In this document: piece by piece, positions 9,188 through 17,346 of the stretch | How the letters are laid out: each line of letters begins with the position of its first letter | How positions within the stretch are numbered: position 1 is the stretch's first letter | DNA from: Mesorhizobium sp. 113-3-3 | GTDB lineage: Bacteria; Pseudomonadota; Alphaproteobacteria; Rhizobiales; Rhizobiaceae | Reading direction: 5' to 3' | DNA length: 64,000 nt | Assembly (NCBI RefSeq): GCF_016756495.1 | Contig: NZ_AP023243.1 | Span: forward strand, 3,290,501 to 3,354,500 | Position numbers and translations under genes: made by a program | The notes under the pieces: generated by a model | The model's database searches: none | The model's input: the letters and a program-made list of their open reading frames with translations, nothing else | What the model was told of the DNA's origin: nothing

Positions 9188-10309
9188 ATGCATCGCGTCA
9201 TCATCAGCGGCATCGGCGCTGAAATTCCTGAAGCTGTCATCACGAATGAAGAACTGGTCGAGAGCTTCAACAGCTGGGTCGACACGGAGAATGCGCGCCG
9301 CCAGGGCACCGGCGAGGCGCTGCTGCAGAAATCCGACAGCGACTTCATCGTCCATGCCTCGGGGGTGAAATCCCGTCATGTCATCGAGCGCGAAGGCATT
9401 CTCGACCCGACCCGCATGACACCGCGCATTCCGGCGCGGCCCGACGATGCGCTGTCGCTGGAGGCCGAGTTCGGCATCGCCTCGGCCAGGAAGGCGCTCG
9501 ACCATGCCGGGCTTGAACCGTCCCAGATCGACCTGATCATCTGCTCGGCCTCGCACCATCAGCGCCCCTATCCGGCGATCGCCATCGAAATGCAGGAGGT
9601 GCTCGGCACGACCGGCGCCGGCTTCGACATGGGACTTGGCTGTTCGTCCGCGGCGGCGGCGCTGCACATGGCGGTCAATCTGGTGCGCTCTGGCGCGCAT
9701 AAGCGCATCCTGGTGACCACGCCCGAAATCATCACCGGCCATCTCAATTTCCGCGACCGGCAGACGCATTTCATCTTCGGCGACGCCTCGGTGTCGATGG
9801 TGGTGGAGGGACTTGCCCAGGGCGACAAGCGGCCGGGGCGTTTCGAGGTGCTGGACACGCGGCTGTGGACGCAGATGTCGAACAACATCCGCACCAATCT
9901 CGGCTACCACACCCGCACCGCCCAGGACGATCCCTACATGATCAACCTGGAAGGCAACCTGATCAAACAGGTCGGCAACAAGGTGTTCAAGGAAGTCACC
10001 GTCGCCGGCCAGAAATTCATCGTCGAGTTCCTGGCCGAGCATGGGCTGACGCCGCAGGCGATCCGGCGCTTCTGGCTGCACCAGGCCAATGCGCGCATGA
10101 ATGCGATGATCCTGAAACTGTCGTTCGGCCACGATGTCGATCACGACCGTGCGCCGATGGTGCTGGAGCGGCTGGGCAACACGGCGGGCGCCGGCGCCAT
10201 CGTTGCGCTGTCGGAGAACCATGCCGACATGAAACCCGGCGATTTCGGCTTGATCTGCGCCTTTGGCGCGGGCTATTCGATAGGCGGCGCGCTCATCCGA
10301 ATGCTCTAG
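9188..10309 (+). CDS. 3-oxoacyl-ACP synthase III-like condensing enzyme (FabH family, PA3286-like branch)
   Basis: A 373-residue thiolase-fold enzyme, about 50 residues longer than E. coli FabH. The catalytic triad is present: Cys152 in GLGCSSA, His298 in WLHQAN, and Asn331 in GNTAGAGA. The opening MHRVIISGIG, the NEELVESFN segment, HLNFRDR near 185-191 and FGAGYSIG at the end match, from memory, the FabH-like Pseudomonas PA3286 type, which condenses medium-chain acyl-CoA with malonyl-ACP, rather than housekeeping FabH beside plsX. The gene stands alone, without fab genes, which fits an accessory role such as fatty-acid salvage. Substrate is inference. Confidence 0.88.
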   Translation: MHRVIISGIGAEIPEAVITNEELVESFNSWVDTENARRQGTGEALLQKSDSDFIVHASGVKSRHVIEREGILDPTRMTPRIPARPDDALSLEAEFGIASARKALDHAGLEPSQIDLIICSASHHQRPYPAIAIEMQEVLGTTGAGFDMGLGCSSAAAALHMAVNLVRSGAHKRILVTTPEIITGHLNFRDRQTHFIFGDASVSMVVEGLAQGDKRPGRFEVLDTRLWTQMSNNIRTNLGYHTRTAQDDPYMINLEGNLIKQVGNKVFKEVTVAGQKFIVEFLAEHGLTPQAIRRFWLHQANARMNAMILKLSFGHDVDHDRAPMVLERLGNTAGAGAIVALSENHADMKPGDFGLICAFGAGYSIGGALIRML

Positions 10310-10401
10310 GCATATCGCGGTGACGCCGGCCTGAAGGGACCTTCGTCTCGTCCCGGCCGCTTCGCGCCGTCCTTCACTCCCGTCCAGCCTGACCTGACCC
10401 T

Positions 10402-10418
10402 CAACACAGCCTGTGTTG
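10402..10418. terminator. Short perfect inverted repeat after the ketosynthase gene
   Basis: Eight-base arms caacacag and ctgtgttg around one central c, 93 bp after the ketosynthase stop and 48 bp before the next start. There is no T run, so it may be a weak terminator or an operator for the GFA gene. The rest of the gap shows nothing else. Confidence 0.35.
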
Positions 10419-10465
10419 GGGCTCAGCTTGAATTGACGCGATCCGTTTCGGAAAGGAGAGTTCCA

Positions 10466-10882
10466 ATGGTCGATGCCCGATGCAGTTGCGGTGCCCTCAC
10501 GCTGACGCTGACAGGACCGTCAAAACTGGTTGTCGCCTGCCACTGTCTCGATTGCCAGCGCCGAACCGGCGCGCCCTTCGGCGTCGGCGCCTTTTATCCG
10601 GCCGACACTGTCGCCATCTCAGGAACCTCGAGAGAATTCACCCGCGAAGCGGCAAGCGGCGGCAAGGTGCGCAACCACTTCTGTCCCGCCTGCGGCTCGA
10701 CGGTCTATTGGAAAGCCGACAGGCTGCCGTCATTGATTGGTGTCGCCGTCGGCGCCCTGGTTGACCCGAAATACCCGCCGCCCGCCCGGTCGATCTTCGA
10801 GCAATCGAAACATGATTGGGTAGAAATCGACGGCGCCGTCGACCATTTTCGGCAAGGCAGCGCGACCGGCAAATCAAGCTGA
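10466..10882 (+). CDS. GFA family zinc protein (glutathione-dependent formaldehyde-activating-like)
   Basis: A 138-residue single-domain protein with the GFA cysteine pattern: Cys6 and Cys8 (CSCGAL), Cys25, Cys27 and Cys30 (CHCLDCQR), Cys73 and Cys76 (CPACGS), which bind zinc. The frame is open 11 codons earlier, but GGAGAG lies 6 bases before the ATG at 10466 and the first Cys pair follows at once. The family is named after a glutathione-formaldehyde adduct enzyme whose real activity is disputed; members are widespread in rhizobia in many paralogues. Function is therefore only a family label. Confidence 0.87.
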   Translation: MVDARCSCGALTLTLTGPSKLVVACHCLDCQRRTGAPFGVGAFYPADTVAISGTSREFTREAASGGKVRNHFCPACGSTVYWKADRLPSLIGVAVGALVDPKYPPPARSIFEQSKHDWVEIDGAVDHFRQGSATGKSS

Positions 10883-10909
10883 ACTGGCGTTCCAACGCAC
10901 CTTGGCGTG

Positions 10910-11476
10910 TCAGGCCGGCATAAAGGGAACCAGCATCGGCACCCGCCGCGCGTAGTCGTCATAGGCGGGACCAAGTTCGCCGCGCAGGAAGCGCTCCTCG
11001 AGCCTTGCCTTCATGACGATGCCGATGGTGAGCAGTGCGACACCTGCGATGCCCCAGACGGTGCCCTTCGTCGCCACGGTGGCGAGGAGCGCCAGCAGCA
11101 ATCCTGTATAGATCGGGTGACGGACCAGCCCATAGGGGCCGGTATCGATCACACGGTGGTCGGCTTTGGCGGTGATCGAGGCCGACCACAGCCTGCCCAA
11201 ATGGATGCGCGCCCACCACGAGAAGATGAGGCCGATGGCGATCAGGGCAATGCAAGCCCAAGCCTCGGCCAGGGTCGGAGTCCACAATCTCAACATGCCT
11301 TCATAGCCGTGCGCCGGAACGAACAGCAGGACTGTGCCTGCCAGCCAGAAGATACGATAACGGACCTCCGTGCCTAGGGTGGCGCGTTTTTGAGCCGGAT
11401 CAGCCCACGTGGCGGCCGCAATCCAGGTGACCACCCAGACGAGCCAAAGCAGCGCGATCACCGTCGCCGGTCGCAT
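10910..11476 (-). CDS. Isoprenylcysteine carboxyl methyltransferase (ICMT)-family membrane protein
   Basis: A 188-residue integral membrane protein with about five hydrophobic segments and the ICMT/PEMT SAM-binding signature GPYGLVRHPIYTGLLL at about 118-133, followed by the C-terminal ERFLRGELG and YDDYARRVP segments. The start at 11476 is set by GGAGGTTCTC directly before the ATG; the open frame upstream has no such signal. Bacterial members methylate small hydrophobic molecules or phospholipid headgroups; the substrate here is not known. It is convergent with the GFA gene (27-bp gap). Confidence 0.85.
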   Translation of the reverse strand: MRPATVIALLWLVWVVTWIAAATWADPAQKRATLGTEVRYRIFWLAGTVLLFVPAHGYEGMLRLWTPTLAEAWACIALIAIGLIFSWWARIHLGRLWSASITAKADHRVIDTGPYGLVRHPIYTGLLLALLATVATKGTVWGIAGVALLTIGIVMKARLEERFLRGELGPAYDDYARRVPMLVPFMPA

Positions 11477-11706
11477 GAGAACCTCCACAGTGTCTCGCCA
11501 CCATGAAAGCGATCCGACGCGGCGGCAATGCGGCGCGGCGGGCGTTCCGGTAAGAAGGTCGTGATCGAATGTTTGCCTGGCAAGGGCTTCGAACGGTTGC
11601 TGGCAGCTGCCGCGATGGCATGTCGTACGATCTAGCCGCGGCGTTGCGCTGGCCTTCGGGGCAACATCAATGCAAGGATTGAAGCTCCATCGGAGAGGGG
11701 TGAGGG

Positions 11707-12120
11707 ATGAAAGCTTGTCGCGCAAGGATTATCGGCACCAGGTCTTTGGTGTTGGCCGCCGCCTGTTCGTTAGCGCTGCCGTTCATTGGGACGACGACTG
11801 CTCAGGCCAAATCCGGCGATAGATGGCAAAGCGTTGATGCTGCCGTCCGCGAAGCAAGACGGATGGACAAGGCCGGCATGCGGCCAACGTCGATAGATTG
11901 CAAACTCGGCCGAGGACTGCTCATTGTCGTCAAGCTTGAGTATGTGAAGTCAAGGCTTCCCAAGCCGTTTTGGCAGTTTGAGGCTGGCGACGCCGCGCGG
12001 ATTGCCGAGGCAGAAAAATTCGCTCGCTCTGTCGATATGCCCAGAACGCAAATCAAGACCTTCCGAAATCCGAGTACAGGCGAAAAGTTCTATTGCGCGA
12101 TCTGGTCTCGCGAGAAATAG
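11707..12120 (+). CDS. Exported hypothetical protein
   Basis: A 137-residue protein with a signal peptide ending near AQA (residue 34) and a mature domain of about 100 residues with two Cys (SIDCKLG, FYCAIWS) and no known motif that I can name. A GGAGAGGGGTGAGGG tract precedes the ATG. Codon choice is less GC-biased than in the neighbours (for example TTGCAAACTC-type stretches), which may hint at a recently gained gene. Probably periplasmic. Confidence 0.7.
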   Translation: MKACRARIIGTRSLVLAAACSLALPFIGTTTAQAKSGDRWQSVDAAVREARRMDKAGMRPTSIDCKLGRGLLIVVKLEYVKSRLPKPFWQFEAGDAARIAEAEKFARSVDMPRTQIKTFRNPSTGEKFYCAIWSREK

Positions 12121-12143
12121 CCGAGAAAAGGCAGCGCGATGCT

Positions 12144-12540
12144 TCATTCAACGGGGCTGCTGAACATCCACTGCACGCCATAGGCGTCGACCAGCATGCC
12201 GAAACTGGTTCCCCAACATTGCCGCGCCAGGGGAACCGTGATGCGGCCGCCGGCGGCCATACGGGAGAAAAGGTCCCGCATGGCCGCGAGGTCATCAAAC
12301 TCCAGCATCATGGCGGAACCTTTCATCGGCTCCGCATCGTCATTGTCGGAGGCATGGAACAGCACGCCCGGACCTTCGAAGCGCGCATGCAGGATTTTTC
12401 CGCGCATGGTTTCCGTGCGCACCGGCATGCCGTTGTCGCCCCAGCGCAACAGGATCGTTCCCCGGCCAAGACCGCACTGTTCGTAGAACGCCAGTGCCGG
12501 CTCGCAATTGGTGGTGAAGAACAGCGAGGGGGAGAGCCAC
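12144..12540 (-). pseudogene. VOC (PhnB/glyoxalase-like) protein with apparent 5' frameshift
   Basis: Residues matching a VOC-superfamily protein of the PhnB type (SLFFTTNCEPALAFY, then VLFHASD, GRITVPLARQCWGTSFG, DAYGVQWMF) run in one frame from about 12525 to the stop at 12144. That frame has no ATG, GTG or TTG before this homology: going upstream it reaches the stop codon of the tautomerase gene directly. In the next frame a GTG at 12540, after an AGGGAAAA tract, begins MALP and would join the VOC frame exactly if the run of five G (12528-12532, + strand) had four. So either the gene is frameshifted, the assembly has a homopolymer error, or a rare start codon is used. The only in-frame alternative start, TTG at 12449, would remove the first beta strand. 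Function of the intact gene: unknown. Confidence 0.7.
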
Positions 12541-12554
12541 TTTTCCCTGTCGGA

Positions 12555-12977
12555 TCAGTGCGCGGCTGCGGTGGCGGCGGCGATGAGAGCGTCGCCGGTA
12601 AATTGCCTGTCGCCGATACCCCAGCCGCCGTCGGGCGCGTTGACGATGTTGATCCAGGTGTCTTCGGGCTTGTGGCCGGGCACGCAGAGTTCGGCGACAA
12701 TGCCGGCGGCCGTGGCGATGAAGGCGTTGCGGGCCTCGATTGAGCCAAGGCCGATATTGGGCAATTTCAACTCAACCATCACGACGGGCCTGTTGGCGCC
12801 GCCGGCATAGATGTGGCGGGACGGCAGGATGTGGACCGTGCCGCCGACAATGGCGGTGAAGAACGAATTGCCGGTGGCGCCGGAGGCTTCGATGAGGGCG
12901 GCGCTGAGGCGGGGCAGGATTTCGCGCTCTCCGGCCTCTGTCAGGACGCCTTCCGGCGCGGTCACGGTGATGGGCAT
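12555..12977 (-). CDS. Tautomerase superfamily protein
   Basis: A 140-residue protein opening MPITVTAPEGVLTEAG; Pro2 would become the N-terminal proline that is the general base in the tautomerase/4-oxalocrotonate tautomerase superfamily. Length and the repeated beta-alpha-beta look (ELKLPNIG, ETWINI-type second half) suggest a fused two-unit member like MIF or MSAD-type enzymes. It is transcribed away from a tetR gene across a 118-bp gap holding a repeated 10-mer, so it is the likely target of that regulator. The VOC frame follows directly after its stop. Substrate unknown. Confidence 0.82.
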   Translation of the reverse strand: MPITVTAPEGVLTEAGEREILPRLSAALIEASGATGNSFFTAIVGGTVHILPSRHIYAGGANRPVVMVELKLPNIGLGSIEARNAFIATAAGIVAELCVPGHKPEDTWINIVNAPDGGWGIGDRQFTGDALIAAATAAAH

Positions 12978-13033
12978 TCGGTCTCTCCTTGTCCTCGGGC
13001 TGCACGGCCTTGCCGGAGCTTCCGGCTTGCCAT

Positions 13034-13088
13034 GTTTCGTATCAATTGTTACGTTATGCTCGCCGATCTAGTCAACAGGTTTCGTATC
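13034..13088. promoter_or_regulatory. Candidate TetR operator: two copies of gtttcgtatc between divergent genes
   Basis: The 10-mer gtttcgtatc occurs at 13034-13043 and again at 13079-13088, 45 bp apart, in the gap between the tautomerase gene and the tetR gene. The second copy ends 7 bp before the tetR start. Identical sites at both promoters of a divergent TetR pair are a usual layout. Each copy is followed by an AT-rich stretch. No binding data; inference from position and identity. Confidence 0.45.
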
Positions 13089-13095
13089 GATCACT

Positions 13096-13725
13096 ATGGA
13101 TAATTTGGAAAAGGCCAGGGGTGGTCGCCCCCGCGCGTTCGATCCCGACCGCGCGCTGGATGCGGCGATGCATCTGTTCTGGGAGCATGGCTATGAGGCG
13201 ACATCGCTGGCCATGCTGCGCGAGGCGATGGGGCTGACGCCGCCGCAGATCTACAACGCCTTCACCGACAAGGAGACTTTGTTCCGCAAGGCGCTGACCC
13301 GCTACCACCAGACGGAGATCGGCTTTGCGCTGGACGCGCTGAGCGCGCCGGTGCCGACGCGCGAGGCGATCCGGCGGTTGCTGCTGGGCGCGGCGGAGGC
13401 CTATTCCAGGCCCGGCAAGCCGGGCGGATGCCTTTTCGTCAGCGGTGCGCTGGCGGCCTCGCCGCAGGCGCAAGCCGTGGCCGATGAACTCAAGGCCTAT
13501 CGCAAGGCGAGCGAGGCGGCGATCGCGGAGCGTCTGGCCAAAGGCCAGGCGGCGGGCGACCTGCCGGAAGACCTCTCCGTCGAGAGCTTCGCCAAATATA
13601 TCGCCGGTGTCATGAACGGCATGTCGATCCAGGCGCGGGACGGCGCGTCGGTCGAAGAGTTGCGCATTATGGCCCAAACCGCTCTTGCGGCCTTGCCGCC
13701 CGAAGGGCAAAAACGGGGAGCGTGA
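13096..13725 (+). CDS. TetR/AcrR family transcriptional regulator
   Basis: A 209-residue regulator. The N-terminal helix-turn-helix (about 10-60) reads ALDAAMHLFWEHGYEATS then MLREAMGLTPPQIYNAF, the TetR recognition helix; the C-terminal about 140 residues form the effector-binding domain (with GGCLFVSGAL in the middle). It is divergent from the tautomerase gene and its stop overlaps a possible GTG of the MOSC gene, so it may control both. The effector is unknown. Confidence 0.92.
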   Translation: MDNLEKARGGRPRAFDPDRALDAAMHLFWEHGYEATSLAMLREAMGLTPPQIYNAFTDKETLFRKALTRYHQTEIGFALDALSAPVPTREAIRRLLLGAAEAYSRPGKPGGCLFVSGALAASPQAQAVADELKAYRKASEAAIAERLAKGQAAGDLPEDLSVESFAKYIAGVMNGMSIQARDGASVEELRIMAQTALAALPPEGQKRGA

Positions 13726-13742
13726 TTCAAGGACGGTACGCC

Positions 13743-14360
13743 ATGCTGGATCTCTTCCCTGAAGCCGAGAAGCCGGTCGAAATCATCCCGGCGAAAAAGC
13801 TCTCCGCTCGCGCTGCGGCGCTCTATGTCGCTCCATCGGATCATTTCCAGACAAGACCCGTGGAGGAACTGCGGCTCGGCTTCGACGGCATTTTGGGCGA
13901 TTTCCACGCCGGATCGACACGGCGCTCGGGCGGGCGCGAACCCTGGTATCCGCGCGGCACCGAAATACGCAATGAGCGGCAGCTGTCGATCGTGGCTGCC
14001 GACGAACTGGCCATCGTCGCCGAGCGGATGGGCCTTCCCCAAATCAAGCCGGAATGGATCGGCGCCAATCTGGTGATCGAAGGCGTGCCGCATCTGTCGA
14101 TGCTGCCGGCCGGCACGCTGCTGTTCTTCAGGGATGGCGTGACCCTCAAGGTCGACGCCCAGAACGGACCGTGCCGGATCGCCGGGCGATCGATCGCCGA
14201 AAATGCGGGGATGGCCGACATCGAAGCCGGCGCACTGCTCTTTCCGAAAGTGGCCAAACGGCTGCGCGGCGTCGTCGCCTGGGTCGAGAAGCCGGGGAGG
14301 ATCAGGGCCGGCGAAGAGATTTCGGCGCGGGTGCCGGAACAGTGGATTTATCAGGCATAG
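13743..14360 (+). CDS. MOSC domain protein
   Basis: A 205-residue protein with the MOSC (molybdenum-cofactor sulfurase C-terminal) fold: GFDGILGDFHAG near 47-56, the R-G-T-E-I-R-N-E-R-Q-L-S-I segment near 71-83, GANLVIEG, and the conserved NGPCRIAG with Cys144. MOSC domains handle sulfur or molybdenum-cofactor ligands and occur in N-hydroxylated-base reductase systems such as YcbX and YiiM. The ATG at 13743 has AAGGA 9 bases upstream; a GTG at 13722 that overlaps the tetR stop is the alternative. Probably one operon with tetR. Confidence 0.87.
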   Translation: MLDLFPEAEKPVEIIPAKKLSARAAALYVAPSDHFQTRPVEELRLGFDGILGDFHAGSTRRSGGREPWYPRGTEIRNERQLSIVAADELAIVAERMGLPQIKPEWIGANLVIEGVPHLSMLPAGTLLFFRDGVTLKVDAQNGPCRIAGRSIAENAGMADIEAGALLFPKVAKRLRGVVAWVEKPGRIRAGEEISARVPEQWIYQA

Positions 14361-14426
14361 CCGCGCGTTCTCATCGTGGCCAAAGGGCTACGCCGCCGAT
14401 GAACGGCGTAGCAGAAGCGCCGGGCC

Positions 14427-15266
14427 TCAGCCCTTTCGGTTCTTCCTGGCGCCTTGCGCCATGACCGACACGTGGTCCCATTTGTCCCAGGTGGCGAGGC
14501 GGTTGGCGTATTCCTGGCGGATCATCGGCAGGCCGCCATCGCCGAAGAATACACGCAGCGGCGGCTCGGCGGCGTCGACGATGACCAGCATCGCCGGCCC
14601 GGTGGCCTCGGGATCGCCGGCGACCGAATTGGCGCGGCGCTCGGCCATCTTGGCGCGGGCGGGCGCGTAGGCCTCGATCGGCTTGGAGACCTTGGCCGAG
14701 GCGCCGGACCAGTCGGTGGAGAAGCCGCCCGGCTCGACCAGCGTGACATGGATGCCGAATTCCGCGACCTCGATGCTGAGCGACTGGCTGAAGGCTTCCA
14801 GCGCCCATTTCGAGGCGTGGTAGAGACCGAGCGAGGCAAAGGCGTTGACGCCGCCGATCGACGAGATCTGGATGATGTGGCCGGATCGCTGTGCCCGCAT
14901 GATCGGCAGCACGGCCTGGGTGACCCAGAGGGCGCCGAACACATTGGTTTCGATCTGGTCGCGGGCTTCCTCCTCGCTGACTTCCTCGATGGCGCCGAAA
15001 TGGCCGTAGCCGGCATTGTTGATGACGACGTCAAGCTGGCCAAAGCGTTTGTGGGCTTCGGCAACGGCGGCATCGACGGCCTTCTTGTCGGTGACGTCGA
15101 GCTTTATCGCGGCGATGTTGTCGCCATACTTCTCGACCAGATCGGCGAGCGTGCCGGCGTCACGGGCGGTCGCGGCAACGCGGTCGCCGCGCGCCAATGC
15201 GGCCTCGGCCCAGACGCGGCCGAAACCCTTCGACGATCCGGTGATGAACCAAACCTTTGATGTCAT
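14427..15266 (-). CDS. Short-chain dehydrogenase/reductase (SDR)
   Basis: A 279-residue classical SDR: cofactor loop TGSSKGFG (9-16), NNAG (83-86), catalytic Ser136 region (QISSIGG) and Tyr149-x3-Lys153 in YHASK. An Arg after the second beta strand (TARD) suggests NADP(H) preference. The C-terminus is about 30 residues longer than the basic fold. The substrate cannot be read from sequence. It is convergent with the MOSC gene and 130 bp from the aminotransferase gene; no shared function is evident. Confidence 0.9.
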   Translation of the reverse strand: MTSKVWFITGSSKGFGRVWAEAALARGDRVAATARDAGTLADLVEKYGDNIAAIKLDVTDKKAVDAAVAEAHKRFGQLDVVINNAGYGHFGAIEEVSEEEARDQIETNVFGALWVTQAVLPIMRAQRSGHIIQISSIGGVNAFASLGLYHASKWALEAFSQSLSIEVAEFGIHVTLVEPGGFSTDWSGASAKVSKPIEAYAPARAKMAERRANSVAGDPEATGPAMLVIVDAAEPPLRVFFGDGGLPMIRQEYANRLATWDKWDHVSVMAQGARKNRKG

Positions 15267-15396
15267 GATGTGGAATCCTTGCCCCTGCGGGCGTGATTTC
15301 GGGTGAAAGCGGAGGCTTCTCCGCTTTCGGGCATATACGGCCTGTCCCGTGATTTTCCAGAGGCGAGGGGGAATCTTTTTGAACGGCCCCCTTTGA

Positions 15397-16359
15397 TCAG
15401 GGATACTTCACCTGAGACGACCAGGCCGGATCGTCGTGTTTTTGCCAATAGAGCGCCATCAGCCGGCTGGTGACAGGCCCGACCTTGCCGCCGGCGATCG
15501 CCACGCCGTCGATCTCGGTCACCGGCATGATGCCGCCGGCGGTCGAGGTGATGAAGACTTCGTCGGCCGCCTTGAGCGCGGCGACGCTGACATCGGCTGC
15601 GGCGGCGACAAGACCTTCCTCGGCGCAGAGATCGAAGACGGTGCGGCGGGTGATGCCGGGCAGCACGCCGATGGCCGGCGTCGACAGGCTGCCGTCCTTG
15701 ACGCAAAAGACGTTGAAGCCCGGGCCTTCGGCGACATTGCCGTTGAAGTCGAGGAGGAGCGCGGTCTCGGCACCTTGGTCATAGGCATCGTAGAGGCCGC
15801 GCACCAGGTCGAGCCAATGGTAATTCTTGATCGCCGGATCGATCGAGGCCGGCGGGATGCGCACCTTGTCGCTGATGGCTACGCGCAGGCCGCGTCGCAG
15901 CTGCTCGGCATTGGCGACCGAGCCGAACGGCACGGCGAAGGCCATGAAGCGGTTGATCGCCTGGCGCGGGTCGCGGCTGAAGGTCGGCGAGGCGCCGCGC
16001 GTGCACAGCATTTCGACATAGGCGGCGGGATGGCCCGAAAGGGCGACGCAATTGTGCAGGATCTCGGCCACGCCGTCCCTGTCGAAGGGGATGGTCATGC
16101 GCAGCCTTTCCAGCCCGCCGAAGAAGCGGTCGAGATGCAGATCGAGGCGGAAGAAGCGGCCGTCCCAGACATGCACCGTGTCGTAGGTGGCGTCTGAATG
16201 CAGGAAGCCCCAGTCCAGTACCGAGACCTTGGCTTGCGACATCGGCAGGTACTGGCCGTCGAGGAAGGCGATGCCCTCGGGATAGGCATGCGGGTCGATA
16301 TGGCGATCGCTCACCGCCGGCAGCGGCTTTGAAGCCTGTGTTGCCGTCGTCTGGTCCAT
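15397..16359 (-). CDS. Fold-type IV PLP aminotransferase resembling (R)-selective amine transaminases
   Basis: A 320-residue class IV aminotransferase (BCAT/D-amino-acid transaminase fold). The PLP lysine is Lys178 in DPAIKNYHW; the cofactor-region Glu211 sits in VAEGPGFNVF; GVLPGITRR and TSTAGGIMPVTEIDG are intact. The substrate-pocket segment reads HSDATYD (54-60) then VWDGRFFRLD (64-73), close to the HSDLTYD and VWDGRFFRLD segments I recall from the Aspergillus (R)-amine transaminase, and unlike the YGxxxFEG of branched-chain transaminases. The C-terminal WQKHDDPAWSSQV also matches that group. Thus an (R)-amine:pyruvate transaminase is the best guess, D-amino-acid transaminase the fallback. 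Natural substrate unknown. Single gene, own promoter likely. Confidence 0.88.
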   Translation of the reverse strand: MDQTTATQASKPLPAVSDRHIDPHAYPEGIAFLDGQYLPMSQAKVSVLDWGFLHSDATYDTVHVWDGRFFRLDLHLDRFFGGLERLRMTIPFDRDGVAEILHNCVALSGHPAAYVEMLCTRGASPTFSRDPRQAINRFMAFAVPFGSVANAEQLRRGLRVAISDKVRIPPASIDPAIKNYHWLDLVRGLYDAYDQGAETALLLDFNGNVAEGPGFNVFCVKDGSLSTPAIGVLPGITRRTVFDLCAEEGLVAAAADVSVAALKAADEVFITSTAGGIMPVTEIDGVAIAGGKVGPVTSRLMALYWQKHDDPAWSSQVKYP

Positions 16360-16515
16360 CGGGGCCTCCTCGCGCAGAGCTGATCGTTAGCCTACCGGCC
16401 CCTGACGGAAGGCATAGAGCCAGCCATCAGGCGCTGTTCGTCCTCCATGACGGTCTGGCCGATACACTGGATTGGAATTGCCTTATGATCCGATGACTTG
16501 GAATGGGGAGGGGAC

Positions 16516-17025
16516 ATGGGCAGGCTTGGGACCATCATCGCAGCCACGGTGATTTTCGCCGCCGCGGGCGAGGCCGGCGCGCAATGCGTGAAACAAGGTG
16601 ACGAACTCTGCCAGAACGGCCAGACCTATCGCTGCGAGAAGACCGGCAGCGAACTGACGCCGATCTTCCAGAATGTCCCTTGCGCGGTAAACGTGCCGGC
16701 GCCGACGCTGACCGGCATTTGGGTCGGCAGCGGCCACCAGAGCCCGGCGGGTGACGCTGGCGCCGACTGGTCGATCACCATGACGATCAGGGATGACGGC
16801 GCGTCGATCGATTATCCGTCGCTTGGCTGCGGCGGATCGCTGTCGCAGACGTCGCGGGACGAGACGTCCGCGGAATTCCACGAGAGCATCACCTATGGCC
16901 AGGACAAGTGCATCGATGGCGGCGACATTACCGTCCGCTTCTTCAAGGGAAACCTGTCCTGGACCTGGGTCGGGCAGGCCGACGGCCAGCCCTACAATGC
17001 GATCGCCGTGCTGACGCGGCAATAG
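16516..17025 (+). CDS. Exported hypothetical protein
   Basis: A 169-residue protein with a signal peptide (MGRLGTIIAATVIFAAAGEA, cleavage about residue 22 before QCVKQ). The first mature part has six Cys within about 65 residues (QCVKQGDELCQNG, YRCEK, VPCAV and later GCGG, KCIDG), followed by a beta-rich domain with WVGSGH, WSITMTIRDD and LSWTWVG, reminiscent of small lipocalin-like periplasmic folds. A GGGGAGGGG site precedes the ATG at 16516; the TTG at 16498 is rejected. No named family recognised. Ends 6 bp from a convergent gene. Confidence 0.72.
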   Translation: MGRLGTIIAATVIFAAAGEAGAQCVKQGDELCQNGQTYRCEKTGSELTPIFQNVPCAVNVPAPTLTGIWVGSGHQSPAGDAGADWSITMTIRDDGASIDYPSLGCGGSLSQTSRDETSAEFHESITYGQDKCIDGGDITVRFFKGNLSWTWVGQADGQPYNAIAVLTRQ

Positions 17026-17031
17026 CCGCCC

Positions 17032-17346
17032 TTACTCCTCTTCGTCGTCGGCGTCGAGCAGCCGTGTGGCGCGCCAGCGGGTGAGCACGATGTTGGTCTG
17101 CTCGATGACGAAGAAGCGGGCGGAGTCGCGGTCGTAGCCCTCGGCCAGCAGCTTTTCGTAGTCGGTATGCATGTGGCGGATGTGGGCAATGGTTGCCAGC
17201 CACACGGCAATGCCCGGCGGCAAGGTCTTCATATGCACCGCGCCGGCATCGGCACGGATCTTCTCCATGTCGGCGTAGGGCGCCAGCGGCAGAAGGGTGG
17301 TCAGCGCCTTGGCGATGGCGCGGCGGCGGCCGGTTGGTGCTGTCAT
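17032..17346 (-). CDS. DUF2293-like conserved hypothetical protein
   Basis: A 104-residue acidic-tailed protein (ending LLDADDEEE). The body LPLAPYADMEKIRADAG, LPPGIAVWLATIAHIRH and HTDYEKLLAEGYDRDSAR looks like the DUF2293 family common in alphaproteobacteria; this is a memory-based match. Helical, cytoplasmic, no known catalytic residues. Its ATG overlaps the stop of trmO (ATGA), so it is the second gene of that operon and may be linked to tRNA or translation, which is only a context guess. Confidence 0.75.
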   Translation of the reverse strand: MTAPTGRRRAIAKALTTLLPLAPYADMEKIRADAGAVHMKTLPPGIAVWLATIAHIRHMHTDYEKLLAEGYDRDSARFFVIEQTNIVLTRWRATRLLDADDEEE

